In this document: positions 1-8,644 of the stretch, in pieces | Layout of the letters: each line of letters starts with the position of its first letter | Position numbering within the stretch: position 1 is the first letter of the stretch | Source of the DNA: an uncultured Paracoccaceae bacterium | GTDB lineage: Bacteria; Pseudomonadota; Alphaproteobacteria; Rhodobacterales; Rhodobacteraceae | NCBI GenBank assembly: GCA_937922155.1 | Contig: CAKZVL010000077.1 | Location: 1-33,012 of the forward strand | Direction of reading: 5' to 3' | Length of the DNA: 33,012 nucleotides | Made by a program: the position numbers and the translations under genes | The notes under the pieces: model-generated | Database searches by the model: none | Told to the model about the DNA's origin: nothing | Seen by the model: the letters and a program-made list of their open reading frames with translations, nothing else

Positions 1-3000
1 CACCAAATCCTGCGGCATCCGTTTGCGCAGATAGCCGGTTGAGGAAATCTGCTTCAGCACCTCCAGCGACCGCGACGCGGCTGTCTCGGTTGGGGGCTGG
101 ATGTTCGACACGCCCTCTTCCTCGCCGCGCCCGATATCGTCGAATGCTGCCCCTTCGGGTTTCACATGCGCCAGATCGGTGCGGTCCAGATAGGACACAG
201 CCAGTTCGCGGAAGATATAGTCAAGGATCGACGTTGCATTCTTGATGCTGTCGTTGCCTTGGACCATGCCTGCGGGCTCGAACTTGGTGAATGTGAACGC
301 GTCGACGAATTCTTCAAGCGGCACGCCATATTGCAGACCAACCGACACCGCGATGGCAAAGTTGTTCATCATAGCGCGGAAGCCTGCGCCCTCTTTATGC
401 ATGTCGATAAAGATTTCGCCCAGCTTGCCACCTTCGTATTCGCCGGTGCGCAGGTACACTTTGTGCCCGCCAACGATGGCCTTTTGGGTATAGCCTTTGC
501 GACGCTCGGGCAGTTTGTCCCGGGCCTGTTCACGCATGACTTCTTTGATGATCACCTTTTCGACGACCTTTTCAGCCAGCACCATCGTCTTTTCGTGCAT
601 GGTGCCGTTTTCGAGGACGTCCATTGCATCATCGTCGTCTTCGACCAGTGACGCGGCCAGTGGTTGGCTTAGCTTTGAACCGTCGCGGTAGAGCGCGTTG
701 GCTTTGATGCCCAAGGACCAGCTCAGCTCATACGCCTTCTGGCAATCCTCGATCGTGGCATCGTTTGGCATGTTGATCGTTTTGGAGATCGCGCCAGAGA
801 TGAAGCTTTGCGCGGCGGCCATCATGTAGATGTGGCTGTCCACGTCCAAATAGCGGGTGCCTTTTTTTCCGCAGGGGTTGGCGCAGTCAAAGACGCTGTA
901 GTGTTCTTCCTTGAGGAAGGGCGCGCCTTCTAGTGTCATGGTTCCGCAGACGTGATCATTGGCGGCGTCGATGTCGGCCTTGGAATAGCCAAGATGGCGC
1001 AGCAGATCAAAGGCGGGATCGTTTAGCTTTTCAGTCGGGATACCCAAGGATTTGTTGCAGAATTCCTCGCCCAGGGTCCATTGGTTGAAGACGAACCGGA
1101 TGTCGAATGCGGACTTGAGCGCGCCTTCGACCTTGTCCAATTCTGCTTGACCAAAGCCATGCCCGATGAGGGATGTGTGATTGATCGCAGGTGCCTGCCC
1201 CATGGAGCCGTGGCCGACGGCGTAGGCGATAATCTCTTCAATTTGGGCGGAGCCGTAGCCTAGTTTTTCAAGGGCGGCTGGCACGGATTGGTTGATGATC
1301 TTGAAGTACCCACCGCCGGCGAGCTTTTTGAATTTCACGAGCGCAAAGTCAGGTTCGATGCCTGTTGTGTCACAATCCATGACCAGACCGATGGTGCCGG
1401 TTGGCGCGATGACGGAGACTTGGGCGTTGCGGTAGCCGTGCTTTTTGCCCAGCTCCAGCGCTTCGTCCCATGCGTTTGCGGCCAGTGCGATCAGACGCTG
1501 ATCGGGGCAGTTGGCGTGGTCGAGCGGGACGGGTTTGATGTCCAGCTTTTCATAGCCGTCTGATTTGCCGTAGGCGGCGTTCCGGTGGTTTTTGATGACC
1601 TTCAGCATGTGCTTGGCGTTTTTCGCATGCCCCGGGAACGCGCCGAGTTCGCCTGCCATTTCAGCAGATGTGGCGTAAGAGACGCCTGACATGATCGCGG
1701 TGAGGGCGGCACACATCGCGCGCCCTTCGTCGCTGTCATAGCCGAACCCCATGTTCATCAGAAGGCCGCCGATGTTGGCATAGCCAAGGCCCAGCGTGCG
1801 GAAGTCATAGGAGCGCTGCGCGATTTCCTTGGATGGGAATTGCGCCATCATCACCGAAATTTCGAGTGTCACGGTCCAAAGGCGCGTGGCGTGCATGTAA
1901 TCTTCGACTTGGAATTCGCCGTCCTTGTAGAAGGTCAGCAAGTTCATGGATGCAAGGTTACAGGCCGTGTCGTCGAGGAACATGTATTCGGAACACGGAT
2001 TGGACCCACGGATCGCGCCGTCTTCTGGGCATGTGTGCCATGCGTTGACGGTGTCGTGGTACTGGATGCCCGGATCGGCGCAGGCCCATGCGGCGTGGCC
2101 GACTTGTTCCCACAGGTCGCGGGCGCGGATGATTTTGGCAACTTCGCCATTGCGACGGTTGATCAGTTTCCACTGCGCGTCGTTTTCGACGGCTTTTAGA
2201 AATTCATCTGTGACCCGGATGGAGTTGTTGGAGTTCTGGCCGGAGACGGATGAGTAAGCTTCCGAATCCCAGTCGGTGTCGTAGGTTGGGAATTCGATGG
2301 AGGTGTGGCCCTGTTTGGCATAGTCCAGCACGCGCTTGACGTATGTTTCGGGGATCATCACTTTTTTCGCATCACGGACAGCAGCTTGCAGGCCTTTGTT
2401 CACCTTAGGATCATGGGCGTCGGCCTCTGCGCCGTCCCATGATTTGATGGCGGCGAAGAGCGCGTTAAGCTTTTGTTCGTGCATCTTGGAACCCGCGACG
2501 ATGGACGCCACTTTCTGTTCTTCGAGGACTTTCCAGTTGATGAATTCTTCGATATCGGGGTGGTCAGCGTCGACGATAACCATCTTGGCCGCGCGGCGGG
2601 TGGTGCCGCCTGATTTAATGGCCCCTGCAGCGCGATCACCGATTTTTAGGAAGCCCATGAGGCCAGAGGACTTACCACCGCCTGAGAGCGGCTCTCCGTC
2701 GCCGCGCAGGGAGGAAAAGTTGGTGCCTGTGCCGGAGCCGTATTTAAACAAGCGCGCTTCGCGGACCCAAAGATCCATGATGCCGCCGTCGTTTACCAGA
2801 TCATCGCTGACGGACTGGATGAAACAGGCGTGCGGCTGTGGGTGTTCGTAAGATGACGTGGATTTGGTCAGTTCTTTGGTCTGGTAGTCCACGTAGTAGT
2901 GGCCTTGTGCCGGGCCGTCGATGCCATAGGCCCAGTGCAGGCCGGTGTTGAACCACTGGGGTGAGTTCGGGGCAGCGCGTTGGGTGGCCAGCATGTAGCG

Positions 3001-3396
3001 CATTTCGTCGAAATAGGTTCGCGCGTCCTCTTCCGTTGTGAAGTAGCCGCCTTTCCAGCCCCAGTACGTCCATGCGCCTGCAAGACGATCGAACACTTGT
3101 TTGGCAGAGGTTTCGCCGCCCATTGTTGCGCCCTTGGCAGGTTCAGACCGCCATAAGAATTCGGGGACGCCTTTTTCTTTTACCCGCTTAAGCTCTGACG
3201 GGACGCCAGCTTTGCGGAAGTATTTCTGCGCAATCACGTCAGAGGCGACTTGGCTCCACCCGGCGGGGATTTCGCAGTTTTCCAGTTTGAACACGATCGT
3301 GCCGTCTGGATTGCGAATTTCGGAGGTCGTCGCCTTAAATGCCAAGTCTGCGTACGCGTCTTGACCGTCTTTTGTGAAATTGCGTTCGATTTTCAT
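1..3396 (-). CDS. nrdJ: Vitamin B12-dependent (class II) ribonucleoside-diphosphate reductase, 3' end outside window
   Basis: Reduces ribonucleotides to deoxyribonucleotides with adenosylcobalamin as radical generator, in the cytoplasm and independent of oxygen. The reading frame is open from ATG at 3396 to the left edge, giving 1132 codons; the family is around 1200 residues in alphaproteobacteria, so roughly the last 70-100 residues are missing. Visible family motifs are [11 protein letters not shown] near residue 143, the redox cysteine in [12 protein letters not shown] (C191), the [13 protein letters not shown] loop near 220, and [20 protein letters not shown] further on, which carries active-site cysteines. 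The start is preceded by a G-rich stretch (GACGGGGCAG) that can serve as ribosome binding site. Nothing overlaps the start, and the upstream 640 bp hold several candidate regulator sites, described separately. No cobalamin riboswitch core was recognised. Identity is near certain. Confidence 0.97.
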   Translation of the reverse strand, partial: MKIERNFTKDGQDAYADLAFKATTSEIRNPDGTIVFKLENCEIPAGWSQVASDVIAQKYFRKAGVPSELKRVKEKGVPEFLWRSEPAKGATMGGETSAKQVFDRLAGAWTYWGWKGGYFTTEEDARTYFDEMRYMLATQRAAPNSPQWFNTGLHWAYGIDGPAQGHYYVDYQTKELTKSTSSYEHPQPHACFIQSVSDDLVNDGGIMDLWVREARLFKYGSGTGTNFSSLRGDGEPLSGGGKSSGLMGFLKIGDRAAGAIKSGGTTRRAAKMVIVDADHPDIEEFINWKVLEEQKVASIVAGSKMHEQKLNALFAAIKSWDGAEADAHDPKVNKGLQAAVRDAKKVMIPETYVKRVLDYAKQGHTSIEFPTYDTDWDSEAYSSVSGQNSNNSIRVTDEFLKAVENDAQWKLINRRNGEVAKIIRARDLWEQVGHAAWACADPGIQYHDTVNAWHTCPEDGAIRGSNPCSEYMFLDDTACNLASMNLLTFYKDGEFQVEDYMHATRLWTVTLEISVMMAQFPSKEIAQRSYDFRTLGLGYANIGGLLMNMGFGYDSDEGRAMCAALTAIMSGVSYATSAEMAGELGAFPGHAKNAKHMLKVIKNHRNAAYGKSDGYEKLDIKPVPLDHANCPDQRLIALAANAWDEALELGKKHGYRNAQVSVIAPTGTIGLVMDCDTTGIEPDFALVKFKKLAGGGYFKIINQSVPAALEKLGYGSAQIEEIIAYAVGHGSMGQAPAINHTSLIGHGFGQAELDKVEGALKSAFDIRFVFNQWTLGEEFCNKSLGIPTEKLNDPAFDLLRHLGYSKADIDAANDHVCGTMTLEGAPFLKEEHYSVFDCANPCGKKGTRYLDVDSHIYMMAAAQSFISGAISKTINMPNDATIEDCQKAYELSWSLGIKANALYRDGSKLSQPLAASLVEDDDDAMDVLENGTMHEKTMVLAEKVVEKVIIKEVMREQARDKLPERRKGYTQKAIVGGHKVYLRTGEYEGGKLGEIFIDMHKEGAGFRAMMNNFAIAVSVGLQYGVPLEEFVDAFTFTKFEPAGMVQGNDSIKNATSILDYIFRELAVSYLDRTDLAHVKPEGAAFDDIGRGEEEGVSNIQPPTETAASRSLEVLKQISSTGYLRKRMPQDLV

Positions 3397-3536
3397 AATA
3401 ACTGCCCCGTCTTTGCCGTCGTTGCGGCGGATTTTCCAATGTGTTCCGGGGTGACAGAGCGAAAAAACAACTTTGGCCGGTCAAGTGACTGCCGGTTAGC
3501 GCATGTTGCGTTTCAGTTGTTTTTTTCCCCTCGCCA

Positions 3537-3552
3537 ACACCACATGTAGTGT
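3537..3552. promoter_or_regulatory. Putative NrdR box 1 (nrdJ-proximal)
   Basis: The 16-mer ACACCACATGTAGTGT is an almost perfect palindrome with one mismatched pair. It agrees at 13 of 16 positions with the published NrdR-box consensus (acaCwAtATaTwgtgt, from memory). NrdR is the ATP/dATP-sensing repressor of ribonucleotide reductase genes, and this site lies about 140 bp upstream of the nrdJ start. Confidence 0.7.
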
Positions 3553-3766
3553 AGTTCCCCGTCAGCTCCGCCAAATTGGCTTATCTAGGCCTAGTGGGTC
3601 AATCTGATTTTTCACTAAATATTGATATTTTTTTATTGACCTCGACTTGTCCCAATCTCACGGCGATTCCCACACAGGATTAACCCCGCAAGCATTTTGG
3701 GCAGGCGAAAGAATAAACCTTGGGAACCAAAGACTTTAGCCGAACGTCTTCATCAATCGCGTGAGG

Positions 3767-3775
3767 TTATCCACA
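3767..3775 (+). promoter_or_regulatory. DnaA box (TTATCCACA)
   Basis: Exact match to the high-affinity DnaA box TTATCCACA. It is a single copy, not an origin-like cluster. DnaA boxes are known to regulate ribonucleotide reductase genes in E. coli (nrdAB), which makes the position upstream of nrdJ plausible. A 9-mer match can occur by chance. Confidence 0.5.
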
Positions 3776-3779
3776 GGCA

Positions 3780-3815
3780 TTAAGACTTGTTAAGCCGTTC
3801 TTAAAAAAGTTTTAA
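3780..3815. promoter_or_regulatory. Tandem CtrA-type sites (TTAA-N7-TTAA-N7-TTAA)
   Basis: TTAA occurs at 3780, 3790, 3801 and 3812. The last three are spaced exactly as TTAA-N7-TTAA-N7-TTAA, so two canonical CtrA full sites share the central half-site, and the first lies one base short of the same spacing. CtrA is the cell-cycle and GTA response regulator of alphaproteobacteria. The DnaA box ends 4 bp before the first TTAA. The surrounding DNA is AT-rich, so some chance matching is expected. Confidence 0.45.
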
Positions 3816-3841
3816 CATGCCCCTAGCGTGACAAATACCAC

Positions 3842-3857
3842 ACCCTACATGTAGTGA
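3842..3857. promoter_or_regulatory. Putative NrdR box 2 (distal)
   Basis: The 16-mer ACCCTACATGTAGTGA contains a perfect 10-bp palindrome (CTACATGTAG) and matches 12 of 16 positions of the NrdR consensus. Its centre is 305 bp from the centre of box 1, far more than the roughly 30 bp usual for paired NrdR boxes. A weaker relative (TGACTAAATGTAGACA) starts at 3882. Confidence 0.55.
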
Positions 3858-4041
3858 GATATGGCTATTATCGCCCTATTTTGACTAAATGTAGACAAGT
3901 CAGCCCGAAATGTTGCCATCACGAAACGGCTAAAAGCGGCCAAATCAAGGGCTGTTGGCCGACTCATGCGACTCACTTTGCGCGACAAAGACTACATCCG
4001 CTCAGGACGCGTCGCCACCACGTTTTTGAATGAAGGATTTA

Positions 4042-4118
4042 TGGTCGGGGCGGAGAGATTCGAACTCCCGACCCTCTGTTCCCAAAACAGATGCGCTACC
4101 AGGCTGCGCTACGCCCCG
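4042..4118 (-). tRNA. tRNA-Pro (anticodon UGG)
   Basis: On the minus strand the gene begins CGGGGCG at 4118 and ends CGCCCCG-A-CCA at 4042, so the acceptor stem is a perfect 7-bp pair and the CCA end is encoded. The anticodon stem TCTGT/ACAGA encloses the loop TTTGGGA, giving anticodon TGG (proline). The T-arm carries GTTCGAATC and the D-arm AGCGCAGCCTGGTAGCGC. It reads CCA and, by wobble, other CCN codons. It is transcribed toward nrdJ. Confidence 0.97.
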
Positions 4119-4166
4119 GACCATGCGCGCTGATAGGACGTTCCAGCGGTTGGGACAAGTCAAAAA

Positions 4167-4631
4167 TTACGGAATTGGGCAGGGATCGGCCGCATTTTTT
4201 CCAAAGCTGGGATGTTGCAACGTATCGCCGACTTTGATCCCTAAGCGCGCGCTGAGCCCGCCGTTGATTTCCAACACATGCGAAACGTTGTCGCCACCGG
4301 GTATTGGCGTTTCATCAAGCGGGATCGCATTTTCATGCAGGGTGATGATTTTTCCGGTTTCATCTGCAAATAGGATGTCCAATGGGATCAGCGTGTTGCG
4401 CATCCAGAAGGACGCGCGTTGCGGCTGTTCATAGACGAATAGCATGCCTTGAAGGGTCGGCATATGTTCGACGAACATCAGCCCCTGCCCCCGTTCTGCG
4501 GCGTCATCTGCCACATCAACGGTGAACCGGGCCTGACCAAAATCACCGCGGACGGTGGTTACGTCCTCTGCGCAGGTCGCCCAACTGGCCGTCATTGATG
4601 CAAAGTAAACAATGCATGCCGTACGGATCAT
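4167..4631 (-). CDS. Secreted DUF192 family protein
   Basis: A 154-residue exported protein of the DUF192 family, whose biochemical role is not established. The N-terminus (MIRTACIVYFASM...) is a signal peptide with probable cleavage after ATCA near residue 22. Family hallmarks follow: RGQGLMFVEHMP, GMLFVY, the FWMRNTLIPLDILFAD block, and the C-terminal HVLEINGG with a G-x-x-x-GD ending. An upstream in-frame ATG at 4649 would add six residues inside the preceding gene. I chose 4631 because its ATGA overlaps the stop of the cold-shock gene, the usual coupled arrangement, and because the signal peptide then starts correctly. It is probably cotranscribed with the cold-shock gene, as is often seen in alphaproteobacteria. 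Confidence 0.88.
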   Translation of the reverse strand: MIRTACIVYFASMTASWATCAEDVTTVRGDFGQARFTVDVADDAAERGQGLMFVEHMPTLQGMLFVYEQPQRASFWMRNTLIPLDILFADETGKIITLHENAIPLDETPIPGGDNVSHVLEINGGLSARLGIKVGDTLQHPSFGKNAADPCPIP

Positions 4632-5146
4632 TTCGTGGCAGTTTCCCAAGCTGAAATTTCGACAGCCATAAGGCCGCGTTCGCCTTCCATCCAGCGCAGG
4701 CCGACGGCTTCACCAGTTGCGAGATCTGCAAGGCCGGAGCGGCGCAGGACCTCAACATGCAAAAAGACATCGCGGCTATCGCCAAACGCATTGGCAAAGC
4801 CAAAGCCCTTTGCTTTGTCGAACCATTTTACCCGCGCGGGGTGCAGTTCCATTTCGGCGATTTCTTCGGCGGAGACATGTTCCATATCCCCCAAGACCGG
4901 TGTTCCATCATCGTCTGGCGGGACAATGGCTAAGATTTCGATGGCTTGCAGTCCGCGGTCCGTGCTTTGGACATCGACTGTGACACCGGATCCATCGGCA
5001 ATGGAGCCTTGCCCAAAGTTACGCAAAACATTTGCGTGCAATAAGATGTCAGGTCCGCCGTCGTCAGAGACCACGAATCCGAATCCCTTTGCGGGGTCGA
5101 ACCATTTAATGAGCCCTTTTTGGCGTGTTACTTGTTCAGTGTTCAT
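4628..5146 (-). CDS. Double cold-shock-domain protein
   Basis: A 172-residue single-stranded nucleic-acid-binding protein made of two cold-shock domains. Domain one spans about residues 8-73 and domain two about 104-168. Each has the beta-strand start (IKWFDPAKGFGFV and VKWFDKAKGFGFA) with the RNP1 motif KGFGF, and an RNP2-like motif (DILLH and DVFLH). The acidic linker (PPDDDG...EEIAEME) separates them. Fused double domains of this length are typical of alphaproteobacterial Csp proteins, where they act as RNA chaperones. The second RNP1 ends in FGFA rather than FGFV. The start ATG has a GGA-containing ribosome binding site (CCGGAAAC). The leader contains two CA-dinucleotide tracts. It is translationally coupled to the DUF192 gene by a 4-nt overlap. 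Confidence 0.93.
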   Translation of the reverse strand: MNTEQVTRQKGLIKWFDPAKGFGFVVSDDGGPDILLHANVLRNFGQGSIADGSGVTVDVQSTDRGLQAIEILAIVPPDDDGTPVLGDMEHVSAEEIAEMELHPARVKWFDKAKGFGFANAFGDSRDVFLHVEVLRRSGLADLATGEAVGLRWMEGERGLMAVEISAWETATK

Positions 5147-5164
5147 AGCTGTTTCCGGGTCGTC

Positions 5165-5194
5165 GTGTGTGTGTGTAGTCGGAAGTGTGTGTGT
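5165..5194. repeat. Paired GT/AC dinucleotide tracts in the csp leader
   Basis: (GT)6 at 5165-5176 and (GT)5 at 5185-5194 are separated by 8 bp. In the minus-strand transcript these read as CA tracts just upstream of the cold-shock start codon, so they would form an unstructured leader segment. They could also be prone to slippage. Confidence 0.8.
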
Positions 5195-5262
5195 GGCGTT
5201 ACTGCGCGCAATTGTTAACTTGAGGTAACGTTAACGCGATAAATATCTTTCCACCACACCAT

Positions 5263-5877
5263 TTAGGGAGAAAGTCTGCGAATTTTCCAAGGTGAGGCAA
5301 AGGAATCTCTTGTCCAGCGGAAGCGATCATGAAGTCTGGCGTCACCATCAGCCCAAAATTCCATCTCTAGCGGTTTGATCCTGAAGCCGCCCCAGAATGG
5401 CGGGCGTTCAGGATTCTCCCCCTTTTGGTGGGTTAACTTTTCAACCTTGGCCATTAGTTCATCACGTGACGCCAAAGGCTGTGATTGCGCTGAGGCCCAA
5501 GCGCCTAAACGGCTTTGGAGTGATCTTGACTGGTAATAGGCGTCTGCGATTGGGCCATCTTCACGTTCAACCTTTCCGCGAACCCGCACTTGGCGTCGGA
5601 GCGATTTCCAGTGCAAGACAAACGCCGCTGAGCCTGCGGAATCCAGCTCTTGGGCTTTGGTGCTTTCATAGTTTGTGTAAAAGACGAAGGCGTCCGCTTC
5701 GATGTCTTTGAGCAACACAATGCGCACATTCGGCATCCCGGACGCATCCACGGTTGCCAATGCGATGGCGTTTGGATCGTTCACTTCGCCGCGTTCGGCC
5801 TCTTCAAGCCAGTTGCGAGTGAGCGCGAAAGGGTCGTCCCCTGCAAAAAGTCCTGATCTGTCGGTCACGTTGTCCAC
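5263..5877 (-). CDS. pdxH: Pyridoxamine 5'-phosphate oxidase
   Basis: Oxidises pyridoxine- or pyridoxamine-5'-phosphate to pyridoxal 5'-phosphate with FMN and oxygen, in the cytosol. At 204 residues it matches the family. Visible signatures are NVRIVLLKD, the [12 protein letters not shown] segment, [13 protein letters not shown], the [19 protein letters not shown] substrate and FMN region, and the C-terminal [17 protein letters not shown] followed by W-x-I-x-RLSP. The start is GTG at 5877. An in-frame TAA lies two codons upstream, so no longer form exists. It is transcribed divergently from fabI across 141 bp that include a perfect palindrome. The aminotransferase downstream of fabI needs its product as cofactor, but no direct functional link is implied. 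Confidence 0.96.
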   Translation of the reverse strand: MDNVTDRSGLFAGDDPFALTRNWLEEAERGEVNDPNAIALATVDASGMPNVRIVLLKDIEADAFVFYTNYESTKAQELDSAGSAAFVLHWKSLRRQVRVRGKVEREDGPIADAYYQSRSLQSRLGAWASAQSQPLASRDELMAKVEKLTHQKGENPERPPFWGGFRIKPLEMEFWADGDARLHDRFRWTRDSFASPWKIRRLSP

Positions 5878-5914
5878 CGCTTACGTTAATTGATCGCCCA
5901 CTATTATTAACCAA

Positions 5915-5928
5915 ACTTGTATACAAGT
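5915..5928. promoter_or_regulatory. Perfect 14-bp palindrome between pdxH and fabI
   Basis: ACTTGTATACAAGT is a perfect dyad placed in the divergent pdxH/fabI intergenic region. The core TTGTATACAA resembles operators of GntR-family regulators, especially the FadR/FCD type. No such regulator is encoded in the window, so which gene is controlled, if any, is unknown. Confidence 0.5.
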
Positions 5929-6018
5929 CAGGTGCGCAATTACCCGACGTCTTGATGGTCAGGATTGATTGCCCTAAACGGATTAGACAGCGGCGAACCG
6001 GGGCAAGGGAATAGAACA

Positions 6019-6825
6019 ATGACATCACAACTGATGGCGGGTCAAAGAGGCCTAATCATGGGTTTGGCCAACGACAAATCAATCGCTTGGGGCATCGCGA
6101 AAGCCTGCGCCGATGCGGGGGCTGAATTGGCGTTTTCTTATCAAGGTGAGGCGCTAAAAAAGCGGGTTGGCCCGCTGGCCGCTGAGGTTGGGTCTGATAT
6201 TGTTCTGCCCTGTGACGTGGGTGATGAAGCGTCGATTGATGCATTGTTTGCGGCGCTGGCGGAACGCTGGGGCAAGCTTGATTTTATCGTTCATGCCATT
6301 GGGTTTTCGGACAAAAATGAATTGCGAGGTCGCTACGTTGACACCAGTCGCGACAATTTTTTGATGTCGATGGATATTTCTGTTTATTCGTTCACAGCCG
6401 TTGTGAAGCGCGCGGAAAAGATGATGACGGAAGGCGGGTCGTGTTTGACGCTGACCTATTATGGCGCCGAGAAAGTTATGCCCCATTATAATGTGATGGG
6501 CGTTGCGAAAGCGGCGCTTGAAGCCTCTGTTCGGTATCTGGCCGAGGACCTGGGCAAGGACAACATTCGCGTCAATGCGATCTCTGCGGGAACGATCAAG
6601 ACATTGGCCGCCTCTGGAATCGGGGATTTCCGCCTAATCATGAAGTGGAATGAGTATAACAGCCCACTGCGCCGCACTGTCACGCAGGAAGAGGTCGGAA
6701 AGTCAGCGCTGTATCTGTTGTCTGATTTGGGCAGCGCTGTAACTGGCGAAGTGTTGCATGTGGATGCGGGATATCATGTCGTAGGCATGAAGGCCGTCGA
6801 CGCGCCCGATATTACAAAGGAATAG
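6019..6825 (+). CDS. fabI: Enoyl-[acyl-carrier-protein] reductase (NADH)
   Basis: Catalyses the last step of each type II fatty acid elongation round, reducing trans-2-enoyl-ACP. The protein has 268 residues from the ATG at 6019, matching the family. The frame stays open upstream to 5965, but the conserved N-terminus begins at [15 protein letters not shown], and AAGGGA sits just before this ATG. The dinucleotide site is [15 protein letters not shown]. The catalytic Tyr-x6-Lys signature of FabI is Y157 and K164 in [12 protein letters not shown]. The substrate loop ([13 protein letters not shown]) and C-terminal [13 protein letters not shown] are also present. A phosphoribosyltransferase follows after 4 nt, so the two are probably cotranscribed. 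Confidence 0.97.
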   Translation: MTSQLMAGQRGLIMGLANDKSIAWGIAKACADAGAELAFSYQGEALKKRVGPLAAEVGSDIVLPCDVGDEASIDALFAALAERWGKLDFIVHAIGFSDKNELRGRYVDTSRDNFLMSMDISVYSFTAVVKRAEKMMTEGGSCLTLTYYGAEKVMPHYNVMGVAKAALEASVRYLAEDLGKDNIRVNAISAGTIKTLAASGIGDFRLIMKWNEYNSPLRRTVTQEEVGKSALYLLSDLGSAVTGEVLHVDAGYHVVGMKAVDAPDITKE

Positions 6826-6829
6826 CGTG

Positions 6830-7348
6830 ATGACTGACCGCCTGCCCCACGAAAAAGGATTTCACATTGCGTGGGATCAAATTCACCGTGATAGCCGGGC
6901 GTTGGCTTGGCGACTCGATGGCAAAGGACCTGATGATGGCGCGTGGCGGGCTGTCGTTGCGATCACGCGCGGTGGCATGGCCCCGGCGATGATTGTTGCG
7001 CGAGAGTTGGATATTCGCACGGTCGATACGATTTCGGTGGTGTCATATCATTCTGGCGGCGGGAAGGCCGATCAGCGGCGCGAAGCGGAAGTTCTGAAAT
7101 CCCCTGATGCAGAAATGATGGGCGATGGCACCGGCATTCTGGTGGTCGATGATTTGGTCGATAGCGGGAAAACGCTGGAACTGGTGCGCAAGCACTACCC
7201 TAAGGCGCATTTTGCAACCGTTTATGCGAAGCCCGAGGGTGAGCCGCAGGTCGATACGTTTATCACCGGCGTTAGCCAAGATACGTGGATCTTTTTCCCG
7301 TGGGATATGGCGTTGCAATATGTCGAGCCTTACCGCGGTAAGGATTGA
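6830..7348 (+). CDS. gpt: Xanthine(-guanine) phosphoribosyltransferase
   Basis: Purine salvage enzyme that transfers phosphoribose from PRPP to xanthine or guanine. It has 172 residues in a type I phosphoribosyltransferase fold. The N-terminal part has [21 protein letters not shown], where E. coli Gpt has its equivalent PRPP loop. The PRPP-binding signature [15 protein letters not shown] is at about residues 101-115. The C-terminal WIFFPWD is characteristic of the Gpt group. ATG at 6830 is preferred over an adjacent in-frame GTG at 6827. It starts 4 nt after fabI stops. Substrate preference between xanthine, guanine and hypoxanthine cannot be settled by eye. Confidence 0.9.
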   Translation: MTDRLPHEKGFHIAWDQIHRDSRALAWRLDGKGPDDGAWRAVVAITRGGMAPAMIVARELDIRTVDTISVVSYHSGGGKADQRREAEVLKSPDAEMMGDGTGILVVDDLVDSGKTLELVRKHYPKAHFATVYAKPEGEPQVDTFITGVSQDTWIFFPWDMALQYVEPYRGKD

Positions 7349-7396
7349 GGGTAAGGAACGGTGCATAAGGTGCTGATTTAGATAAGGTTTGACAAC

Positions 7397-8572
7397 ATGC
7401 TTTTGACCCGAACCGGTAATACCTTTCCGCCCCCTGTGATGGAAGCGCGGCGCTGGTTGGAGAATGTCAAACATCCGGCGGACCGCCCACTGTTGAATGT
7501 AAGCCAAGCCGCACCCGTTGATCCGCCACCGCAACCAATGCTTGAGGCGATATCCGGGATCGTTTTGAACGACGCTGAGGCGCATCTATATGGGCCGGTT
7601 CTGGGCCTGCCTGATTTGCGCGAAGCGGTCGCGGCGGACTGGTCCAAGGCTTATGGTGGCGCGGTTGGGGCCGCTCAGGTTGCAATCACGTCGGGATGCA
7701 ATCAGGCCTTTGCCGCCGCGATTGCGACCCTGTGTAGTGAGGGGGATAATGTTATCCTGCCAACGCCGTATTATTTCAACCACGCGATGTGGCTGGATAT
7801 GTCGGGCGTCGAAACGGTGCCCCTGCCCGCTGGGCCCGGTCTGATCCCCGATGCGCAGGATGCGGCCAAACTGATCAATGATCGCACCCGGGCGATTGCG
7901 ATTGTCAGCCCCAACAACCCCGGTGGCGTGGAATATCCGGCAGAAACGCTGAGCGCGTTTCGCGATTTGGCCCGCGCGCGGGGCATTGCGTTGATCGTTG
8001 ATGAAACCTACCGAGATTTTGACAGCCGCAGTGGTGCGCCTCATGATCTATTTGTTGATCCGGATTGGGACGATACGCTGATCCAGCTTTATAGCTTTTC
8101 AAAAGCGTATCGCCTGACGGGGCATCGCGTTGGGGCGATTGTGGCCAGTGAGGCGCGGTTGGCTGAGGTTGAAAAGTTCCTCGACACGGTGGCGATTTGT
8201 CCAAACCAAATCGGCCAACGCGCCGCCCTTTGGGGGATGCGCAACCTTGGCGATTGGCTGGCGGGCGAACGGCTGGAAATTTTGGATCGTCGCGCGGCGA
8301 TTGGGGATCATTTCGGGCAGATGGACAGTGCGGGTTGGCAGCTTTTGGGATGTGGGGCCTATTTTGCCTATGCACGGCATCCGTTTGACGTCTCGTCCGC
8401 TGACCTTGCACCGCAGCTTGTGCGGGATGCGTCCGTCTTGATGTTGCCGGGAACCATGTTCCGCCCCAGCGCTGATTTGCGCGGCGGGCAAGAGTTTCGC
8501 ATCGCGTTCGCCAATATTGATCGCAGCGGTATAGCAGAATTGTTCAAGCGATTGGCCCGTTTCACGCCCTGA
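7397..8572 (+). CDS. Class I/II pyridoxal-phosphate aminotransferase
   Basis: A 391-residue fold-type I PLP enzyme of the aspartate aminotransferase superfamily. The PLP lysine is K236 in SFSKAYRLTGHRVG. Other markers are the YGPVLGLPDLREAVA segment, the TSGCNQAF phosphate loop, SPNNPGGVEYP (the NPxG motif), and IVDETYRDF with the pyridine-nitrogen aspartate. The C-terminal arginine that binds the substrate carboxylate is probably in GQEFRIAFAN. The exact amino acid substrate is unknown. It lies 48 bp after gpt and may belong to the same transcript. Confidence 0.9.
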   Translation: MLLTRTGNTFPPPVMEARRWLENVKHPADRPLLNVSQAAPVDPPPQPMLEAISGIVLNDAEAHLYGPVLGLPDLREAVAADWSKAYGGAVGAAQVAITSGCNQAFAAAIATLCSEGDNVILPTPYYFNHAMWLDMSGVETVPLPAGPGLIPDAQDAAKLINDRTRAIAIVSPNNPGGVEYPAETLSAFRDLARARGIALIVDETYRDFDSRSGAPHDLFVDPDWDDTLIQLYSFSKAYRLTGHRVGAIVASEARLAEVEKFLDTVAICPNQIGQRAALWGMRNLGDWLAGERLEILDRRAAIGDHFGQMDSAGWQLLGCGAYFAYARHPFDVSSADLAPQLVRDASVLMLPGTMFRPSADLRGGQEFRIAFANIDRSGIAELFKRLARFTP

Positions 8573-8644
8573 GCCTTGCGCGTCTGCCCTGCACCTCATA
8601 TTGAGGCACGACAGGCTAAACCCGGCACGAAAGGCGCGAAACAC

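Larger units (their letters stand above)
3397..4041 (-). promoter_or_regulatory. Long upstream regulatory region of nrdJ
   Basis: About 645 bp without a convincing gene, between nrdJ and the tRNA-Pro gene, both on the minus strand. The part nearest nrdJ (about 3600-3660) is AT-rich. It contains two NrdR-like palindromes (3537-3552 and 3842-3857), one perfect DnaA box (3767-3775), TTAA half-sites at 3780, 3790, 3801 and 3812, and three GANTC sites (3665, 3961, 3970), which would be CcrM methylation targets. Short reading frames here have no recognisable product. I could not place a -10/-35 pair with confidence. Confidence 0.6.

Noticed and set aside
3397-3700. Cobalamin riboswitch in the nrdJ leader
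   Set aside because: No B12-box-like conserved core was found on the minus strand by eye. A covariance-model search would settle it.
3397-4041. Possible replication origin upstream of nrdJ
   Set aside because: Only one DnaA box is seen and no origin-associated genes (dnaA, parAB, hemE, gidA) are nearby.
4030-4434. 134-codon plus-strand frame starting beside the tRNA
   Set aside because: It runs through the antisense of tRNA-Pro and the DUF192 gene; the product resembles the familiar false ORF read from tRNA genes.
8588-8615. Inverted repeat CCTG...CCTCA-TAT-TGAGG...CAGG between the aminotransferase and ppiD
   Set aside because: The inner stem is only 5 bp and no T-run follows, so it does not qualify as a terminator.
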